Position numbers and translations under genes: made by a program
Source of the DNA: Pseudomonas chlororaphis
Lineage (GTDB): Bacteria > Pseudomonadota > Gammaproteobacteria > Pseudomonadales > Pseudomonadaceae
Direction: 5' to 3'
Length of the DNA: 64,000 nt
Assembly (NCBI GenBank): GCA_001023535.1
Contig: CP011020.1
Coordinates: 5,466,509 to 5,530,508, forward strand
The notes under the pieces: generated by a model
Database searches by the model: none
What the model saw: the letters and a program-made list of their open reading frames with translations, nothing else
What the model was told of the DNA's origin: nothing
Shown: in pieces, positions 17,010-26,785 of the stretch
How the letters are laid out: each line of letters opens with the position of its first letter
Numbering within the stretch: the stretch's first letter is position 1

Positions 17010-19142
17010 ATGCACGATACCTTCACCTCAAACCGCCTGACGCTGGCCGTTTCGCTGGCCTTGCTCGGGTTGTCGGCCCACGCCGAAGAAGACACCCGGG
17101 ACGGTGCGCTGGCGGTGGTCACCGTCACCGCCGAACACCGCAGCGAGGATTTGCAGAAAGCGCCCCTGGCGATCTCCGCGTTCGACGAAGCCGCCCTTGA
17201 AGACAAGCAGATCAAGAGCATTCGCGATCTTTCCGGACAAGTACCGAACCTGACCCTCAGCCGCCAGTCGATCTCTTACAGCGCGCAGACCTATGGGATT
17301 CGTGGCATCGGCGAAACCGACCCGATACAGGAAGCGGCCGTGGCGGTCTACGCCGACGACCTGTACATCCCCAGGGCGATTTCCTCGATGCTCGACTTCA
17401 ACGATGTCGAACGCGTCGAGGTCTTGCGCGGCCCGCAAGGCACGCTTTATGGACGCAACAGCAGTGCCGGGGCGATCCGCGTGATTACCCGCGATCCGTC
17501 CCAGGAAACCCGCGGTTTCTTCGAACTCGGCGCCGGCAACTACAACGCGCAGAACGGCCGCCTGCTGATCAGCGGCCCGCTGGTGGACAACGCCCTGTTC
17601 GGCAGCTTCTCGGCCATTCGCCTGACCCGCGACGGCACCGTTTCCAACCCCACCCGCGGCGAAGACGTGAACAACGTCGACATCCAGGCCTACCGAGGCA
17701 AGCTTCGCTTCAACCCCATCGATTCGCCGTGGGACGTGCAACTGACGCTGGCCGGTACGTTCGACCGCGGCGATACCACCAGCTACACCCCCTTCGACGC
17801 CGACGGCCGCTTCGACAAGTTCAAGAGCTACAGCGGCCTCAACCCGAAGAACCGCCTCGACCAGGGCAGTTCGGTATTGCGGGCGATCTACAGCATCAAC
17901 GATCACTTGAATTTCAAGTCGGTCACCGCCTACTCCGCCTTCAACCAACCGGTGGACTATGACAACTCCGGCCAGGCGGCCCTGATCCAGCACAGCCTGA
18001 TCACCTACAAACAGGACTACGCCACCCAGGAGTTCCAGCTCAACGGCGATTACGACGACTTCACCTTCAGCACGGGCCTGTACCTGTACCGGGAAAAATT
18101 CGACGCCGAGCGCGACAGCCTGACTTATTCCATCGCGCGTAACCGGGTGATCGGCCAGGGCCAATACAGCACCACCAACACCGAAAGTTATGCGCTGTAT
18201 GGCCAGGGCAGCTACAAAATCACGCCGCAACTGTCTCTGATCGCCGGGCTGCGGTTCACCCGCGAACACAAGAACTTCGACTACACCAACTACGTCGTCA
18301 CCCCGGACCGGCAGATCACCGGCACCAACTTCAGCGCCGACTCGAGTAAATCCTGGCAATCCACCAGCCCGAAACTCGGCTTCGAATACGCCTGGACACC
18401 CCATCTCAATCAGTACGCCTACGTCGCCAAAGGTTTCAAGGCCGGCGGCTACGACAACCGTGCGCCGACCCAGGCCGCCGCCGAACAGGCGTTCTCACCG
18501 GAAGACGTGACCACTTGGGAAACCGGCCTCAAGGGCGACTTCTTCGACCGGCGCCTGCGCGCCAACCTCGCGCTGTTCTACAACGACTACAAAGACCTGC
18601 AAACCAATGCCTACGACCCGGCTCTGGGCGTCAGCCTGCGGACCAACGTCGGTCAGGCCCACACCTACGGCGTCGAACTGGAAACCCTGAGCGCGCTGAC
18701 GCCCGACCTGCAACTGACATTCAACCTCGGCTACCTGCAAAGCCAGTACGACGACTTCGAGAACGCCAGCGGCGCCGGGATCGATGCCAACGGCCAGCAG
18801 TTGGTGTACTCACCGCGCTGGAACACCAGCGTCGGCTTCAACTACACCATTCCCGCCGGCCTGCCCGGCACCTGGCTGGCCGGCACCGATGCCCAGTTCC
18901 AGACCAAGTCCTATGCCAACGCGCTGAACGACGACGTGCAGGAAATTCCCCAGCAGACCTTCTGGAATGCCAATACCCGCTACATCTCGGGCGACGGCCA
19001 TTGGACCACCACGCTGTCGGTGAAAAACCTGCTCGACCGGGCCTACCCCCAAGCGGTCGGCTATGTGCCCGCAAGCGGCGCCCGGTACTACTCCATCAAC
19101 GATCCGCGAACCCTCTTGCTGTCTGTGCGCTACGACCTCTGA
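17010..19142 (+). CDS. TonB-dependent outer-membrane receptor
   Basis: A 710-residue receptor. Signal peptide to about residue 25 (LLGLSAHA), TonB box near residues 35-42 (AVVTVTAE), then a plug domain with EVLRGPQGTLYGRNSSAGAIRVITRDP at about 140-165. A beta-barrel follows, ending in LLSVRYDL with the terminal aromatic-rich strand. The plug sequence is of the general class that takes up catecholates, vitamins or organic compounds, not a clear siderophore type. Context places it with sulfur scavenging genes and the tonB-exbBD set at 0.3-2.4 kb. It starts a unit with the amine oxidase and RidA genes. Confidence 0.9.
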   Translation: MHDTFTSNRLTLAVSLALLGLSAHAEEDTRDGALAVVTVTAEHRSEDLQKAPLAISAFDEAALEDKQIKSIRDLSGQVPNLTLSRQSISYSAQTYGIRGIGETDPIQEAAVAVYADDLYIPRAISSMLDFNDVERVEVLRGPQGTLYGRNSSAGAIRVITRDPSQETRGFFELGAGNYNAQNGRLLISGPLVDNALFGSFSAIRLTRDGTVSNPTRGEDVNNVDIQAYRGKLRFNPIDSPWDVQLTLAGTFDRGDTTSYTPFDADGRFDKFKSYSGLNPKNRLDQGSSVLRAIYSINDHLNFKSVTAYSAFNQPVDYDNSGQAALIQHSLITYKQDYATQEFQLNGDYDDFTFSTGLYLYREKFDAERDSLTYSIARNRVIGQGQYSTTNTESYALYGQGSYKITPQLSLIAGLRFTREHKNFDYTNYVVTPDRQITGTNFSADSSKSWQSTSPKLGFEYAWTPHLNQYAYVAKGFKAGGYDNRAPTQAAAEQAFSPEDVTTWETGLKGDFFDRRLRANLALFYNDYKDLQTNAYDPALGVSLRTNVGQAHTYGVELETLSALTPDLQLTFNLGYLQSQYDDFENASGAGIDANGQQLVYSPRWNTSVGFNYTIPAGLPGTWLAGTDAQFQTKSYANALNDDVQEIPQQTFWNANTRYISGDGHWTTTLSVKNLLDRAYPQAVGYVPASGARYYSINDPRTLLLSVRYDL

Positions 19143-19223
19143 CCCCGATGCGAATCCCCCAGGCGTGGCCGCGAACAGCGACGACGCCCAACTCATCACG
19201 TCAACATTCCAAGGAGCGACATC

Positions 19224-20798
19224 ATGGCTTTCACCCGCAGGCAAATGATTTCCCGCATTGCCGCCATCGGTGGCTATAGCGCCGCAGTTGGCGCCCTCGA
19301 CGCACTGGGCCTTACACCTCAGGCCGTCGCGGCGGGCTTTGGCCCGTTGCAATTGGGCAGCAGCGGCAAAGGCAAGCAGGTAGTGGTGGTTGGCGCCGGC
19401 ATCTCCGGCCTGGTCAGCGCCTATGAGTTGCGCAAGGCCGGCTTCGCCGTGACGATCCTCGAAGCCCGCGAGCGAGTGGGCGGACGCAACTGGACCCTGC
19501 GTCGCGGCAGTCGGGTCGAGTTCGACGACGGTATCAGCCAGACCGTGGACTTCGATGACGGGCAGTTCTTCAACGCAGGCCCGGCGCGCATCCCCAGCCA
19601 TCACCAGACGATCCTCGGCTACTGCCGCGAACTGGGCGTGGAGTTGCAAGTGCTGGTCAACAGCAGCCGCAACGCACTGGCCTTGCCGGACGCCCGCCAG
19701 CCGGCCTTCCAGCTGCGCCAAGCCGTCAACGATACGCGGGGGCAACTGTCCGAGCTGTTGGCGCGCACCGTCAGTCGCAAGGCCCTGGACCAGGACCTGA
19801 GCACCGAAGACCGCCAGGCGCTGCTGAATTTTCTCAAGGTCTATGGCGACCTCAATGCCGATTTCAAATACACAGGATCGGTGCGCTCGGGCTACACCCG
19901 CATCCCCGGCGCCGGCGATCAAACCGGCGTCACCCGCACACCCCTCGCGTTGCAGACGCTGCTCAACCCCAAGCTCTGGGGCGCACTGGTGTTCGATGAG
20001 ATTCCCGAATTTTCTTCCACCATGTTCCAACCGGTCGGTGGCATGGACCGGATTCCCCAGGCGTTCCATGAGCGACTCAAGGACGTGGTGCGTTTTCATG
20101 CCGAAGTCAGCGACATCCAGACGTCGGAGCAAGGCAGTCGCATCACCTACCGCGACCGGCAGACGGGCAAGTCCCACACCCTGAACGCCGACTACGCCAT
20201 CGTCACCGTGCCCCTGCCGCTGCTGGCCAAGCTGCCGAGCAATTTCACCACGCCCTTCAAGCAAGCGATCCTCAGCGCGCAAAGCGACCAGGCGAACAAG
20301 GTCGCGTGGCAGTCGCCGCGCTTCTGGGAAACCGACTTCAACATCTTTGGCGGGCTGTCTTACCTGGATCATGAAGTCAAAGGCCTGTGGTACCCCAGCG
20401 ATCGCCTGAACAGCGCCGAAGGCATCCTGGTGGCCGCCTACAACACCAGTGAAACGGCGCAGTCCTTCAGCAGCAAATCCCTCGCCGAGCAGTTCGCCTC
20501 CTCAAGGCAGGCCGTCGAACTGCTGCACCCCGGCCACAGCGCCAAGTTGCAAAAACCGGTCGCCATCAACTGGTCGAAGGTGCCCTTCAGCAAAGGCCCG
20601 TGGATCGTCAACGACGAAGTGGGCGAGCAGGCCTACCGGATCCTCAACGAACCCCAGGGCCGCACCTACCTGGCCAGCGATGCCCTCGCCCACGGCGGCG
20701 TCGGCATCTGGCAGAACACCGCCGCCGACTCGGCGCGCCGCATCGTGTCGCTGATCGGCCGCCACGCCGAGCGCCAGCAAGCCGGCCTAGCCGCCTGA
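19224..20798 (+). CDS. Tat-exported flavin amine oxidase / L-amino-acid oxidase-like protein
   Basis: A 524-residue FAD amine oxidase. A twin-arginine leader (FTRRQMISR, residues 3-11) is followed by a hydrophobic stretch, so export to the periplasm by Tat is likely. The FAD-binding motif is VVVVGAGISGLVSAYELRK with GAGISG at 57-62, followed by LEARERVGGR. It ends with the FAD-contacting segment around GGVGIWQNTAADSARR. The family oxidises amines or L-amino acids to imines with H2O2. The next gene encodes an exported RidA-type imine deaminase, which would remove the imine product. Substrate is unknown. Confidence 0.87.
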   Translation: MAFTRRQMISRIAAIGGYSAAVGALDALGLTPQAVAAGFGPLQLGSSGKGKQVVVVGAGISGLVSAYELRKAGFAVTILEARERVGGRNWTLRRGSRVEFDDGISQTVDFDDGQFFNAGPARIPSHHQTILGYCRELGVELQVLVNSSRNALALPDARQPAFQLRQAVNDTRGQLSELLARTVSRKALDQDLSTEDRQALLNFLKVYGDLNADFKYTGSVRSGYTRIPGAGDQTGVTRTPLALQTLLNPKLWGALVFDEIPEFSSTMFQPVGGMDRIPQAFHERLKDVVRFHAEVSDIQTSEQGSRITYRDRQTGKSHTLNADYAIVTVPLPLLAKLPSNFTTPFKQAILSAQSDQANKVAWQSPRFWETDFNIFGGLSYLDHEVKGLWYPSDRLNSAEGILVAAYNTSETAQSFSSKSLAEQFASSRQAVELLHPGHSAKLQKPVAINWSKVPFSKGPWIVNDEVGEQAYRILNEPQGRTYLASDALAHGGVGIWQNTAADSARRIVSLIGRHAERQQAGLAA

Positions 20799-20823
20799 TG
20801 TTTTTTCGATAAAGGACCTTGCG

Positions 20824-21321
20824 ATGAAAACCACCCCGTTACTTACAGGACTTCTCATGACCGCCACCGCCTTCGCCAGCCAGGCCGACGACATCAAGCG
20901 CATCGCCCTGCCCAACTCCAACTTCCCGATTTCCCTGGCGGTGTCGGTGCCGGCACAAACCGACCTGCTGTTTGTCAGCGGCCTGCTCGCCGACCTGCAC
21001 GATCCGAGCGCGCCCAAGAATTCCTTCGCCGCCTATGGCGACACAGCGACCCAGACCACATCGATCCTCAACAAACTCAAGGGTGTGCTGCAAGCCCAAG
21101 GCCTGGACCTGGCGGACGTGGTGCAACTGCGGGTGTTCCTGGTGGGCGATCCGGCCAAGGGCGGCCAACTGGATTTCGCCGGATTGCAGCAAGGCTATAC
21201 GCCGTTCTTCGGCAGCGCCGAACAACCGAACAAGCCGGCACGCACCGCCGTGCAAGTCGTCGCGCTGCCGTTGCCCGGCGGCCTGGTGGAAATCGAAGCC
21301 GTCGCCGCTCGCAAGAAGTGA
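20824..21321 (+). CDS. Exported RidA-family (imine deaminase-like) protein
   Basis: A 165-residue RidA/YjgF-family protein with a Sec signal peptide (MKTTPLLTGLLMTATAFASQA). RidA proteins speed hydrolysis of reactive enamines and imines. Conserved parts are LFVSGLLAD, TTSILNKLKGVLQAQGLDLADVVQLRVFL and PARTAVQVVALPLPGGLVEIEAVA. The Arg before TAVQV fits the family's substrate-binding Arg. It lies 25 bp after the amine oxidase gene, and both are exported, so they probably act in sequence. Most RidA proteins are cytoplasmic, which makes this one notable. Confidence 0.87.
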   Translation: MKTTPLLTGLLMTATAFASQADDIKRIALPNSNFPISLAVSVPAQTDLLFVSGLLADLHDPSAPKNSFAAYGDTATQTTSILNKLKGVLQAQGLDLADVVQLRVFLVGDPAKGGQLDFAGLQQGYTPFFGSAEQPNKPARTAVQVVALPLPGGLVEIEAVAARKK

Positions 21322-21356
21322 CACGGACCTCAGCCGACAATCAGGAGCCCACCCTC

Positions 21357-23846
21357 ATGCCTAACCGCCAAAGACACCTCGCCGCGCCCGCTTATCGCCC
21401 GTTGCTGCTGCCGCTGTCATTTGCCTGTGGCCTTGCCTCTTTCAACCTTGAGGCCGCCGAAAGCGGCGCGTCCACTCTCGATACCGTGGTGGTCACCGGC
21501 AACAGGGGCACCGTCGAACGCACCGTGACCAGCAGCCCGACGCCCATCGATGTGGTGACCGGCGCGCAACTGCAAGCGGTGGGCAAGCCAAGCCTGCTGG
21601 AGGCGCTGAGCAAATTCATTCCCTCCTTCAACCTGCCCGACCGCGCCGGCTGGGATGCCAGCGGCGTGGTTCGCTCAGCCACCCTGCGCGGCCTGACGGC
21701 GTCCCACGTGCTGGTGCTGGTCAACGGCAAGCGCCGGCACACCAGCGCGACACTGAACATCAACGGTATCAACAGCGGTGCCGCGCCCAGCGACCTGGAC
21801 CTGATCCCGGTGGCGTCCATCGACCATATCGAAGTGCTTCGCGACGGCGCGGCGGCGCAGTACGGCTCGGATGCCATTTCCGGGGTGATCAATATCATCC
21901 TCAAGCAGACCACCGGCGGCGGTTCCGACACCACTCTTGGCCAGGGCTACGACGGCAAGCGCGGGACCGCGCAGCAAGCGCTCAACTATGGATTCCAAGT
22001 GGGCGAAGCCGGCGTGCTCAACGTCTCATTCGACACACGCTACCAGGAGCGCGACAACAAGGCCGGCAGCAACGGCTACAGCAACCATTACTACCCGCAA
22101 GCCGACGGCTCGCCCGACCCACGCGAGGCCGGCGCAAGCCACCACACCTACAAGGGCTACGGATTGCCCCGCAGCCAACTGGCCGATGTCGGCTACAACC
22201 TCGACCTGCCGCTGAGCGACGACGTGACGCTTTACTCGTTCTCCACCCTGGCCACCCGGGAAAACAACGACGGGCAAAACTTTCGCCTGCCCAACGGGCG
22301 CAACACCATTACCACCGGGCCCAATGGCTACCCCGATGGCTACAGCCCTTATTGGCTGGTGAACGAAACCGACTTCCAGTCCGCGTTCGGTGCCAAGGGT
22401 GAAAGAGCCGCCGGCTGGGCATGGGACCTGAGCAGCACCTACGGACGCAACTACGCCAAGCAACGCACCTACAACAACCAGAACCCGTCGCTGGGGGAAA
22501 ACACGCCGAACAAATTCACGTCGGGCATCTACATCGCCGACCAGTTGACCAGCAACCTGGACCTGAAGAACAGTTATGAAATCGGCCTGGCGAAACCGCT
22601 GGATGTCGCCTTCGGCTTCGAACACCGACGCGAAAGCTACGAGACACGCGCCGGCTCCGAAGCCTCCTACATCGACGGCGGCTACGTGTTCCCGGCCGGC
22701 CATCCACGCGCCGGGGAGCGGCCCGATCCGGGTGCCCAGGTCACCAACGGCATCACGCCCGAGGACGCGCAGAAAGTCAGCCGCAACAGCGTCGCCAGCT
22801 ACATCGACCTGGGTTTTTATCCCACCGAACAGTGGTACGTGGGGCTTGCCGCACGCTACGAGCACTACAACGAAGGCATCGGCGCGACCCGCAGCGGCAA
22901 GCTGAGCACCCGCTACGAGTTCAACCCGGTGTTCTCGGTCCGCGGCACCATCAGTAACGGCTTTCGCGCCCCTTCGCTGGCCAACCAGATCTTCACCGCC
23001 CGCTCCACCGGCTTCGACACCATCAATGGCGTCTACCAGCCCTACAACTATGTGATCCTGCCTGTGGATTCGGCGGGTGCCCAGGCGCTGGGAGCCGAGG
23101 CGTTGAAACCCGAACGCTCGACCAATTTCAGCCTCGGTTTCGCCCTGACACCCAGCGAGGACCTGAGCCTGACGGTGGACGGCTACGTGATCAACCTGCG
23201 CGATCGCCTGGTCCTGAGCGAACGCTTCCAGGGCCCGGGAATCGCCGCCCTGCTCGACGGCATTGGCGTGCCGGCGACCGCGGGCGCGCAGTACTTCACC
23301 AACGGTGCCAACACCCGCACGTCCGGGGTCGATGTGGTCGGCAACTACCGACAGAACCTGGAGCGTTATGGCTCGGTGCGCTGGACCGCGGCGCTGAACT
23401 ACAACCACACGAAGATCCTCAGCGTCGCCGAAACACCTTCGCAACTGACCGCCCTGGGCAGCAATTTCGAATTGATGGGGCGCCAGTCGCGGGCCCTCAT
23501 CACCAAGACCTCCCCCAGCAGCAAAATGATTTTCTCCGCCGACTGGGCAATCAACGACTTCGATGTCAACTTGCGCCTGACCCGCTACGGCACGTACACC
23601 GAGGTCAACAGCTCAAGCGACCCGAGCCTGGACCGCCGCTATAGCGCCAAATGGATCACTGATCTGGACGTGGCTTATGCAATCAACAAGCAACTGACCG
23701 TCGCCCTCGGGGCACAGAACCTGTTCGACAAATACCCCGATCATATTGGCGTCAGTAACGCTTCGTTCGGCGACAACTGGGGCAGCTACTCCCCTTTCGG
23801 CTTCACCGGCGGCTATTACTACACCCGCCTCCAGTACGCTTTTTGA
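21357..23846 (+). CDS. TonB-dependent outer-membrane receptor
   Basis: An 829-residue receptor. The ATG at 21357 is used because AGGAG lies 8 nt upstream; the one at 21318 overlaps ridA and gives a poor leader. Signal peptide to about residue 35, TonB box LDTVVVTGN, plug domain with IEVLRDGAAAQYGSDAISGVINIILK, and a long barrel with a YYTRLQYAF end. The plug motif is typical of receptors for organic substrates. It closes the receptor-oxidase-RidA-receptor unit. Two receptors around one periplasmic oxidase suggest uptake of related substrates or products. Confidence 0.9.
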   Translation: MPNRQRHLAAPAYRPLLLPLSFACGLASFNLEAAESGASTLDTVVVTGNRGTVERTVTSSPTPIDVVTGAQLQAVGKPSLLEALSKFIPSFNLPDRAGWDASGVVRSATLRGLTASHVLVLVNGKRRHTSATLNINGINSGAAPSDLDLIPVASIDHIEVLRDGAAAQYGSDAISGVINIILKQTTGGGSDTTLGQGYDGKRGTAQQALNYGFQVGEAGVLNVSFDTRYQERDNKAGSNGYSNHYYPQADGSPDPREAGASHHTYKGYGLPRSQLADVGYNLDLPLSDDVTLYSFSTLATRENNDGQNFRLPNGRNTITTGPNGYPDGYSPYWLVNETDFQSAFGAKGERAAGWAWDLSSTYGRNYAKQRTYNNQNPSLGENTPNKFTSGIYIADQLTSNLDLKNSYEIGLAKPLDVAFGFEHRRESYETRAGSEASYIDGGYVFPAGHPRAGERPDPGAQVTNGITPEDAQKVSRNSVASYIDLGFYPTEQWYVGLAARYEHYNEGIGATRSGKLSTRYEFNPVFSVRGTISNGFRAPSLANQIFTARSTGFDTINGVYQPYNYVILPVDSAGAQALGAEALKPERSTNFSLGFALTPSEDLSLTVDGYVINLRDRLVLSERFQGPGIAALLDGIGVPATAGAQYFTNGANTRTSGVDVVGNYRQNLERYGSVRWTAALNYNHTKILSVAETPSQLTALGSNFELMGRQSRALITKTSPSSKMIFSADWAINDFDVNLRLTRYGTYTEVNSSSDPSLDRRYSAKWITDLDVAYAINKQLTVALGAQNLFDKYPDHIGVSNASFGDNWGSYSPFGFTGGYYYTRLQYAF

Positions 23847-23956
23847 GGCCCGGCATCGCTGCTTAAGCTAATGCCCAAAAAGTATTTATAAATTAGTTTT
23901 TAGAACCATAGGATTCTCCAGCGCCTCTCCTTTTTTCCTTGAATATCGAGCACGCC

Positions 23957-24934
23957 ATGTCAAACCCCCTCAGCAAATGCGCCGTGATACGGCGCCGCAC
24001 CTCCCTGGCCAGCCTGGTCGTTGCGCTGGCCGTGTCCACTCTCGCGCTACCGGCCCAGGCTCAGGAAACCCTGCGCATCGGCTACCAGAAATCGTCGACC
24101 CTGATCACGCTGCTGAAAACCCAGGGCACGCTGGACAAAGCCCTCGCCGAAGCGAATATCGAAGTCAGCTGGCATGAGTTCCCCAGCGGCCTGCCCTTGT
24201 TGGAAGCGTTGAATGTCGGCAATGTCGACATCAGCGCTGACGTGGCCGATACCGTGCCTGTATTCGCCCAGGCGGCGCAGGCCAAGCTGACCTATTTTGC
24301 GCAGGAAGCCCCTTCGCCTTCGGCCCAGGCCATCGTTGTCGCCAAGGATTCGCCCTTGCAGCAACTGGCGGACCTGAAGGGCAAGAAAGTCGCCGTCACC
24401 AAGGCCGCTGGAGCCCACTACCTGTTGATCGCGGCTCTGGACAAGGCAGGCCTGAAATTCTCGGACATCCAACCGGCCTACCTGTCCCCCGCCGACGGTC
24501 GGGCAGCCTTCGAGAATCGAAAAGTCGATGCCTGGGTCACCTGGGAACCGTTCCTCAGTGGCGTGCAACGACAGTTGCCCACCCGAACCCTGACCGACGG
24601 CAGTGGGCTGGCCAGCTACAAGCGCTACTACCTGACCAGCACCCGCTATGCCCAGGCGCACCCGCAAGTGCTCAAGGTGGTCTACGGGCAATTGCAGGAG
24701 GCCGGCAACTGGATCAAGAATCACCCGCGCGACGCAGCGCAGGTCCTGAGCCCGTTGTGGGGCAATCTCGATGTGGAAACGGTCGAAGCGGCCAATGCTC
24801 ATCGCAGCTATCAGGTTCAACCGGTGAAAGCCGACCAACTGGATGAGCAGCAGAAAATCGCCGATGCTTTTTTTGCCGCGGGGCTGTTGCCCCGATCGGT
24901 GGATGCTCGTGATGTGGGGATCTGGGCAGAGTAA
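23957..24934 (+). CDS. Periplasmic sulfonate/taurine-type substrate-binding protein
   Basis: A 325-residue SsuA-like protein. The ATG at 23957 gives a good Sec leader (VVALAVSTLALPAQAQ, cleavage near residue 39); the TTG at 23939 has no ribosome-binding site. Diagnostic parts are RIGYQKSSTLITLLK, WHEFPSGLPLLEALNVGNVDIS, LADLKGKKVAVTKAAGAHYLL and DAWVTWEPF. This is very like E. coli-type SsuA in pattern. It stands alone, without permease or ATPase, between the second TonB receptor and the DAPG cluster. Confidence 0.87.
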   Translation: MSNPLSKCAVIRRRTSLASLVVALAVSTLALPAQAQETLRIGYQKSSTLITLLKTQGTLDKALAEANIEVSWHEFPSGLPLLEALNVGNVDISADVADTVPVFAQAAQAKLTYFAQEAPSPSAQAIVVAKDSPLQQLADLKGKKVAVTKAAGAHYLLIAALDKAGLKFSDIQPAYLSPADGRAAFENRKVDAWVTWEPFLSGVQRQLPTRTLTDGSGLASYKRYYLTSTRYAQAHPQVLKVVYGQLQEAGNWIKNHPRDAAQVLSPLWGNLDVETVEAANAHRSYQVQPVKADQLDEQQKIADAFFAAGLLPRSVDARDVGIWAE

Positions 24935-25023
24935 GGCTGCGAGCCGATCCCGCATGCCGTAAACCGGTCCTGAAGTCGCGCCCTCAGGGCCTCATCGCCT
25001 TGAGGCGCAAGGTTATTTTCCCT

Positions 25024-25704
25024 TCATTCGTTCGGTGCCTCGTGTGCCGTGTCCGCCACGGCCTGAAGCCCCCCGAGCGCATAGCTCACCATGTGCTCGA
25101 TCAGCCCCTGCGGCTCGATGCTCAGCCCTTGCAGCACATGCCGGGTCAAGGGCTGGTGTGCGATCAGCAAGAACAGACACGGCGCGAAGACGCTGATCGC
25201 GCTGCGCAGCGTGGTGGGATGATCGGCCGGCAGGTTCATGATTTGCCCCAGCAGGCTGCGCAGTATGTGCGCCTTGGGAAAGGACTGCTCCCTAAGGACC
25301 GCCTCGAACTCGGGGGAAGGCGAAAGCAGTTCGCGCGTCAGCACTTTCAAGGCCCAACCATCCGGATGATTGTGGATGCGCTCGACGAGCAGGATGATGA
25401 GTGCGCGCAACTTGTCCTGTGGCGAACCCGGTTGCTCGCTGAGCGAAACCAGCGTTTGCATCTGCAGGAATCGAGCATGGGCTTCGAGCAATACGGCCCG
25501 GTACAAGCCTTCCTTGTTGACGAAGTGATAATTCACGGCCGCGCTGTTGGCCTGCGAATGCTCGCAAATCTGTTTACTGGTGGTGTTGGCCAGGCCCTGT
25601 TCGGCGAACAACTCGCCGGCTTTCTCCAGAATCTGCAGCCGCGTTGCCCGCCCGTCGAGTCGCGAAGCGCGGGCGACGGAAGGCTTGCCAGAAGCATTGT
25701 CCAT
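25024..25704 (-). CDS. phlH: TetR-family repressor PhlH
   Basis: A 226-residue TetR-family regulator. The HTH lies at about residues 25-65 (LFAEQGLANTTSKQICEHSQANSAAVNYHF), followed by a ligand-binding domain. GAGATGAG precedes the ATG at 25704. Position and orientation match PhlH, which is divergent from phlG. In DAPG producers PhlH represses the hydrolase gene phlG and responds to DAPG or its breakdown product. The symbol is assigned from synteny and family; sequence identity was not measured. Confidence 0.85.
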   Translation of the reverse strand: MDNASGKPSVARASRLDGRATRLQILEKAGELFAEQGLANTTSKQICEHSQANSAAVNYHFVNKEGLYRAVLLEAHARFLQMQTLVSLSEQPGSPQDKLRALIILLVERIHNHPDGWALKVLTRELLSPSPEFEAVLREQSFPKAHILRSLLGQIMNLPADHPTTLRSAISVFAPCLFLLIAHQPLTRHVLQGLSIEPQGLIEHMVSYALGGLQAVADTAHEAPNE

Positions 25705-25729
25705 GAGCTCATCTCTCGATAGTTCTAAT

Positions 25730-25764
25730 TCAAATTTGACTTTTTATTTTGACGTACCTATTTT
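25730..25764 (+). promoter_or_regulatory. phlG promoter with overlapping palindrome
   Basis: A sigma-70-like promoter is visible: TTGACT at 25736-25741, a 17-bp spacer, then TATTTT at 25759-25764. The perfect palindrome TCAAATTTGA at 25730-25739 overlaps the -35 box and is a reasonable PhlH operator candidate. The promoter would drive phlG, whose ATG is at 25851. Confidence 0.45.
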
Positions 25765-25850
25765 GGTCCTGTCACTGCCCCTTTACAACCCTGCGTGAAG
25801 GCCTGCCTGGATGTGCGCAGGCTTTCTCGCCTCATCAAGGAATCACCGTC

Positions 25851-26732
25851 ATGGAAGCGCGCGTAATGACACCTTTCACCTACTTCTCATTGCCCATGCA
25901 GAAGCAGTTCCTGGTCAATCAGAAAGCCGTTCAGGGTAAGCCCTACGCCGACTTTTTCCGTTCGCAGATCAACGTACCGCTCAGTGCCGTCGAGAAAATC
26001 CAACAAGGACCGATGCCTTTGTCCGACACGCTGACGCCCAGCATCGAAGACCTCAATCGCATGCTGGCGGCGGACTTTGTCAGCGAGGAGGCTGGATACG
26101 CCCTGTTGCCCGGCCCGATGGCCTACGTGCAAAGCCGCAAATTCTTCCCCGGTTGCACGGCGCAGATGCTCAAGTGGTGGTTCATGTGGCACCCGCTCGA
26201 AGCCGAGCGCTACACCTTGTGGTTTCCCTATGCGCATGTTGAAAATCCCTGCGTGCATCATGAGCGGCTGGTCGACGACAGCTTGAGCTTCGAAGACAGC
26301 CTGTATGGAAACACCTTCTGCGCCTGCGAATATGTCGGCGATCGCCTCATGCACCTGCATATTCATTTCAGAGATCCCTGTGAACTGGGTTTCTGCCCGG
26401 ACATGTACCGTGAATCGAAAATCGATGGCAGCGTCAGCGCTCTGATGAGCCTGGCGGACCAGCCGCAAGTGCCTGTCTCGCTGATGGTCCACCTGTTCAA
26501 GGAATGCCCCGAAGGCTTGTACCTGACCAGCCGTTACTGGGTCGGCAGCCACCCAGCCATGCAGCGTTTTCCAGGCGCCGATCAAGCCGCGCAGTTGCTG
26601 GAAAAAAACGGCTTTGGCGAAGCTGAACTGGAAACGCTGGCTTATGAATTCGCTGTGCATGATTTGTGTGAGTTCAACCACCTGGCCAGCATCCTGCCAA
26701 GCCTTCATGCACAGTTCAGTGGCGCCGCGTAA
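25851..26732 (+). CDS. phlG: 2,4-diacetylphloroglucinol hydrolase PhlG
   Basis: A 293-residue enzyme that cleaves the C-C bond of DAPG to monoacetylphloroglucinol and acetate, lowering product toxicity. The ATG at 25851 follows AGGAA by 8 nt and gives the known length. His and Glu residues in [12 protein letters not shown] and HLHIHFRD fit the zinc-binding fold shared with the phloretin hydrolase family. The stretch [19 protein letters not shown] is characteristic. It lies between phlH (divergent) and phlF (convergent), as in other DAPG producers. No signal peptide is present. Confidence 0.95.
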   Translation: MEARVMTPFTYFSLPMQKQFLVNQKAVQGKPYADFFRSQINVPLSAVEKIQQGPMPLSDTLTPSIEDLNRMLAADFVSEEAGYALLPGPMAYVQSRKFFPGCTAQMLKWWFMWHPLEAERYTLWFPYAHVENPCVHHERLVDDSLSFEDSLYGNTFCACEYVGDRLMHLHIHFRDPCELGFCPDMYRESKIDGSVSALMSLADQPQVPVSLMVHLFKECPEGLYLTSRYWVGSHPAMQRFPGADQAAQLLEKNGFGEAELETLAYEFAVHDLCEFNHLASILPSLHAQFSGAA

Positions 26733-26755
26733 CCCCCTTCCCTCCCTTGACCAGG

Positions 26756-26785
26756 CTTCGGCGGCGCCTTAAACCGCCGCCGAAG
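26756..26785. terminator. Bidirectional terminator-like hairpin between phlG and phlF
   Basis: A perfect 10-bp stem, CTTCGGCGGC at 26756-26765 with GCCGCCGAAG at 26776-26785, has a 10-nt loop. It lies between the convergent phlG and phlF genes and overlaps the last phlF codons. It lacks a strong T tract on either side. Confidence 0.55.

Noticed and set aside
18810..20372. 520-residue minus-strand ORF
   Set aside because: Antisense to the TonB receptor and amine oxidase; no domain and no ribosome-binding site.
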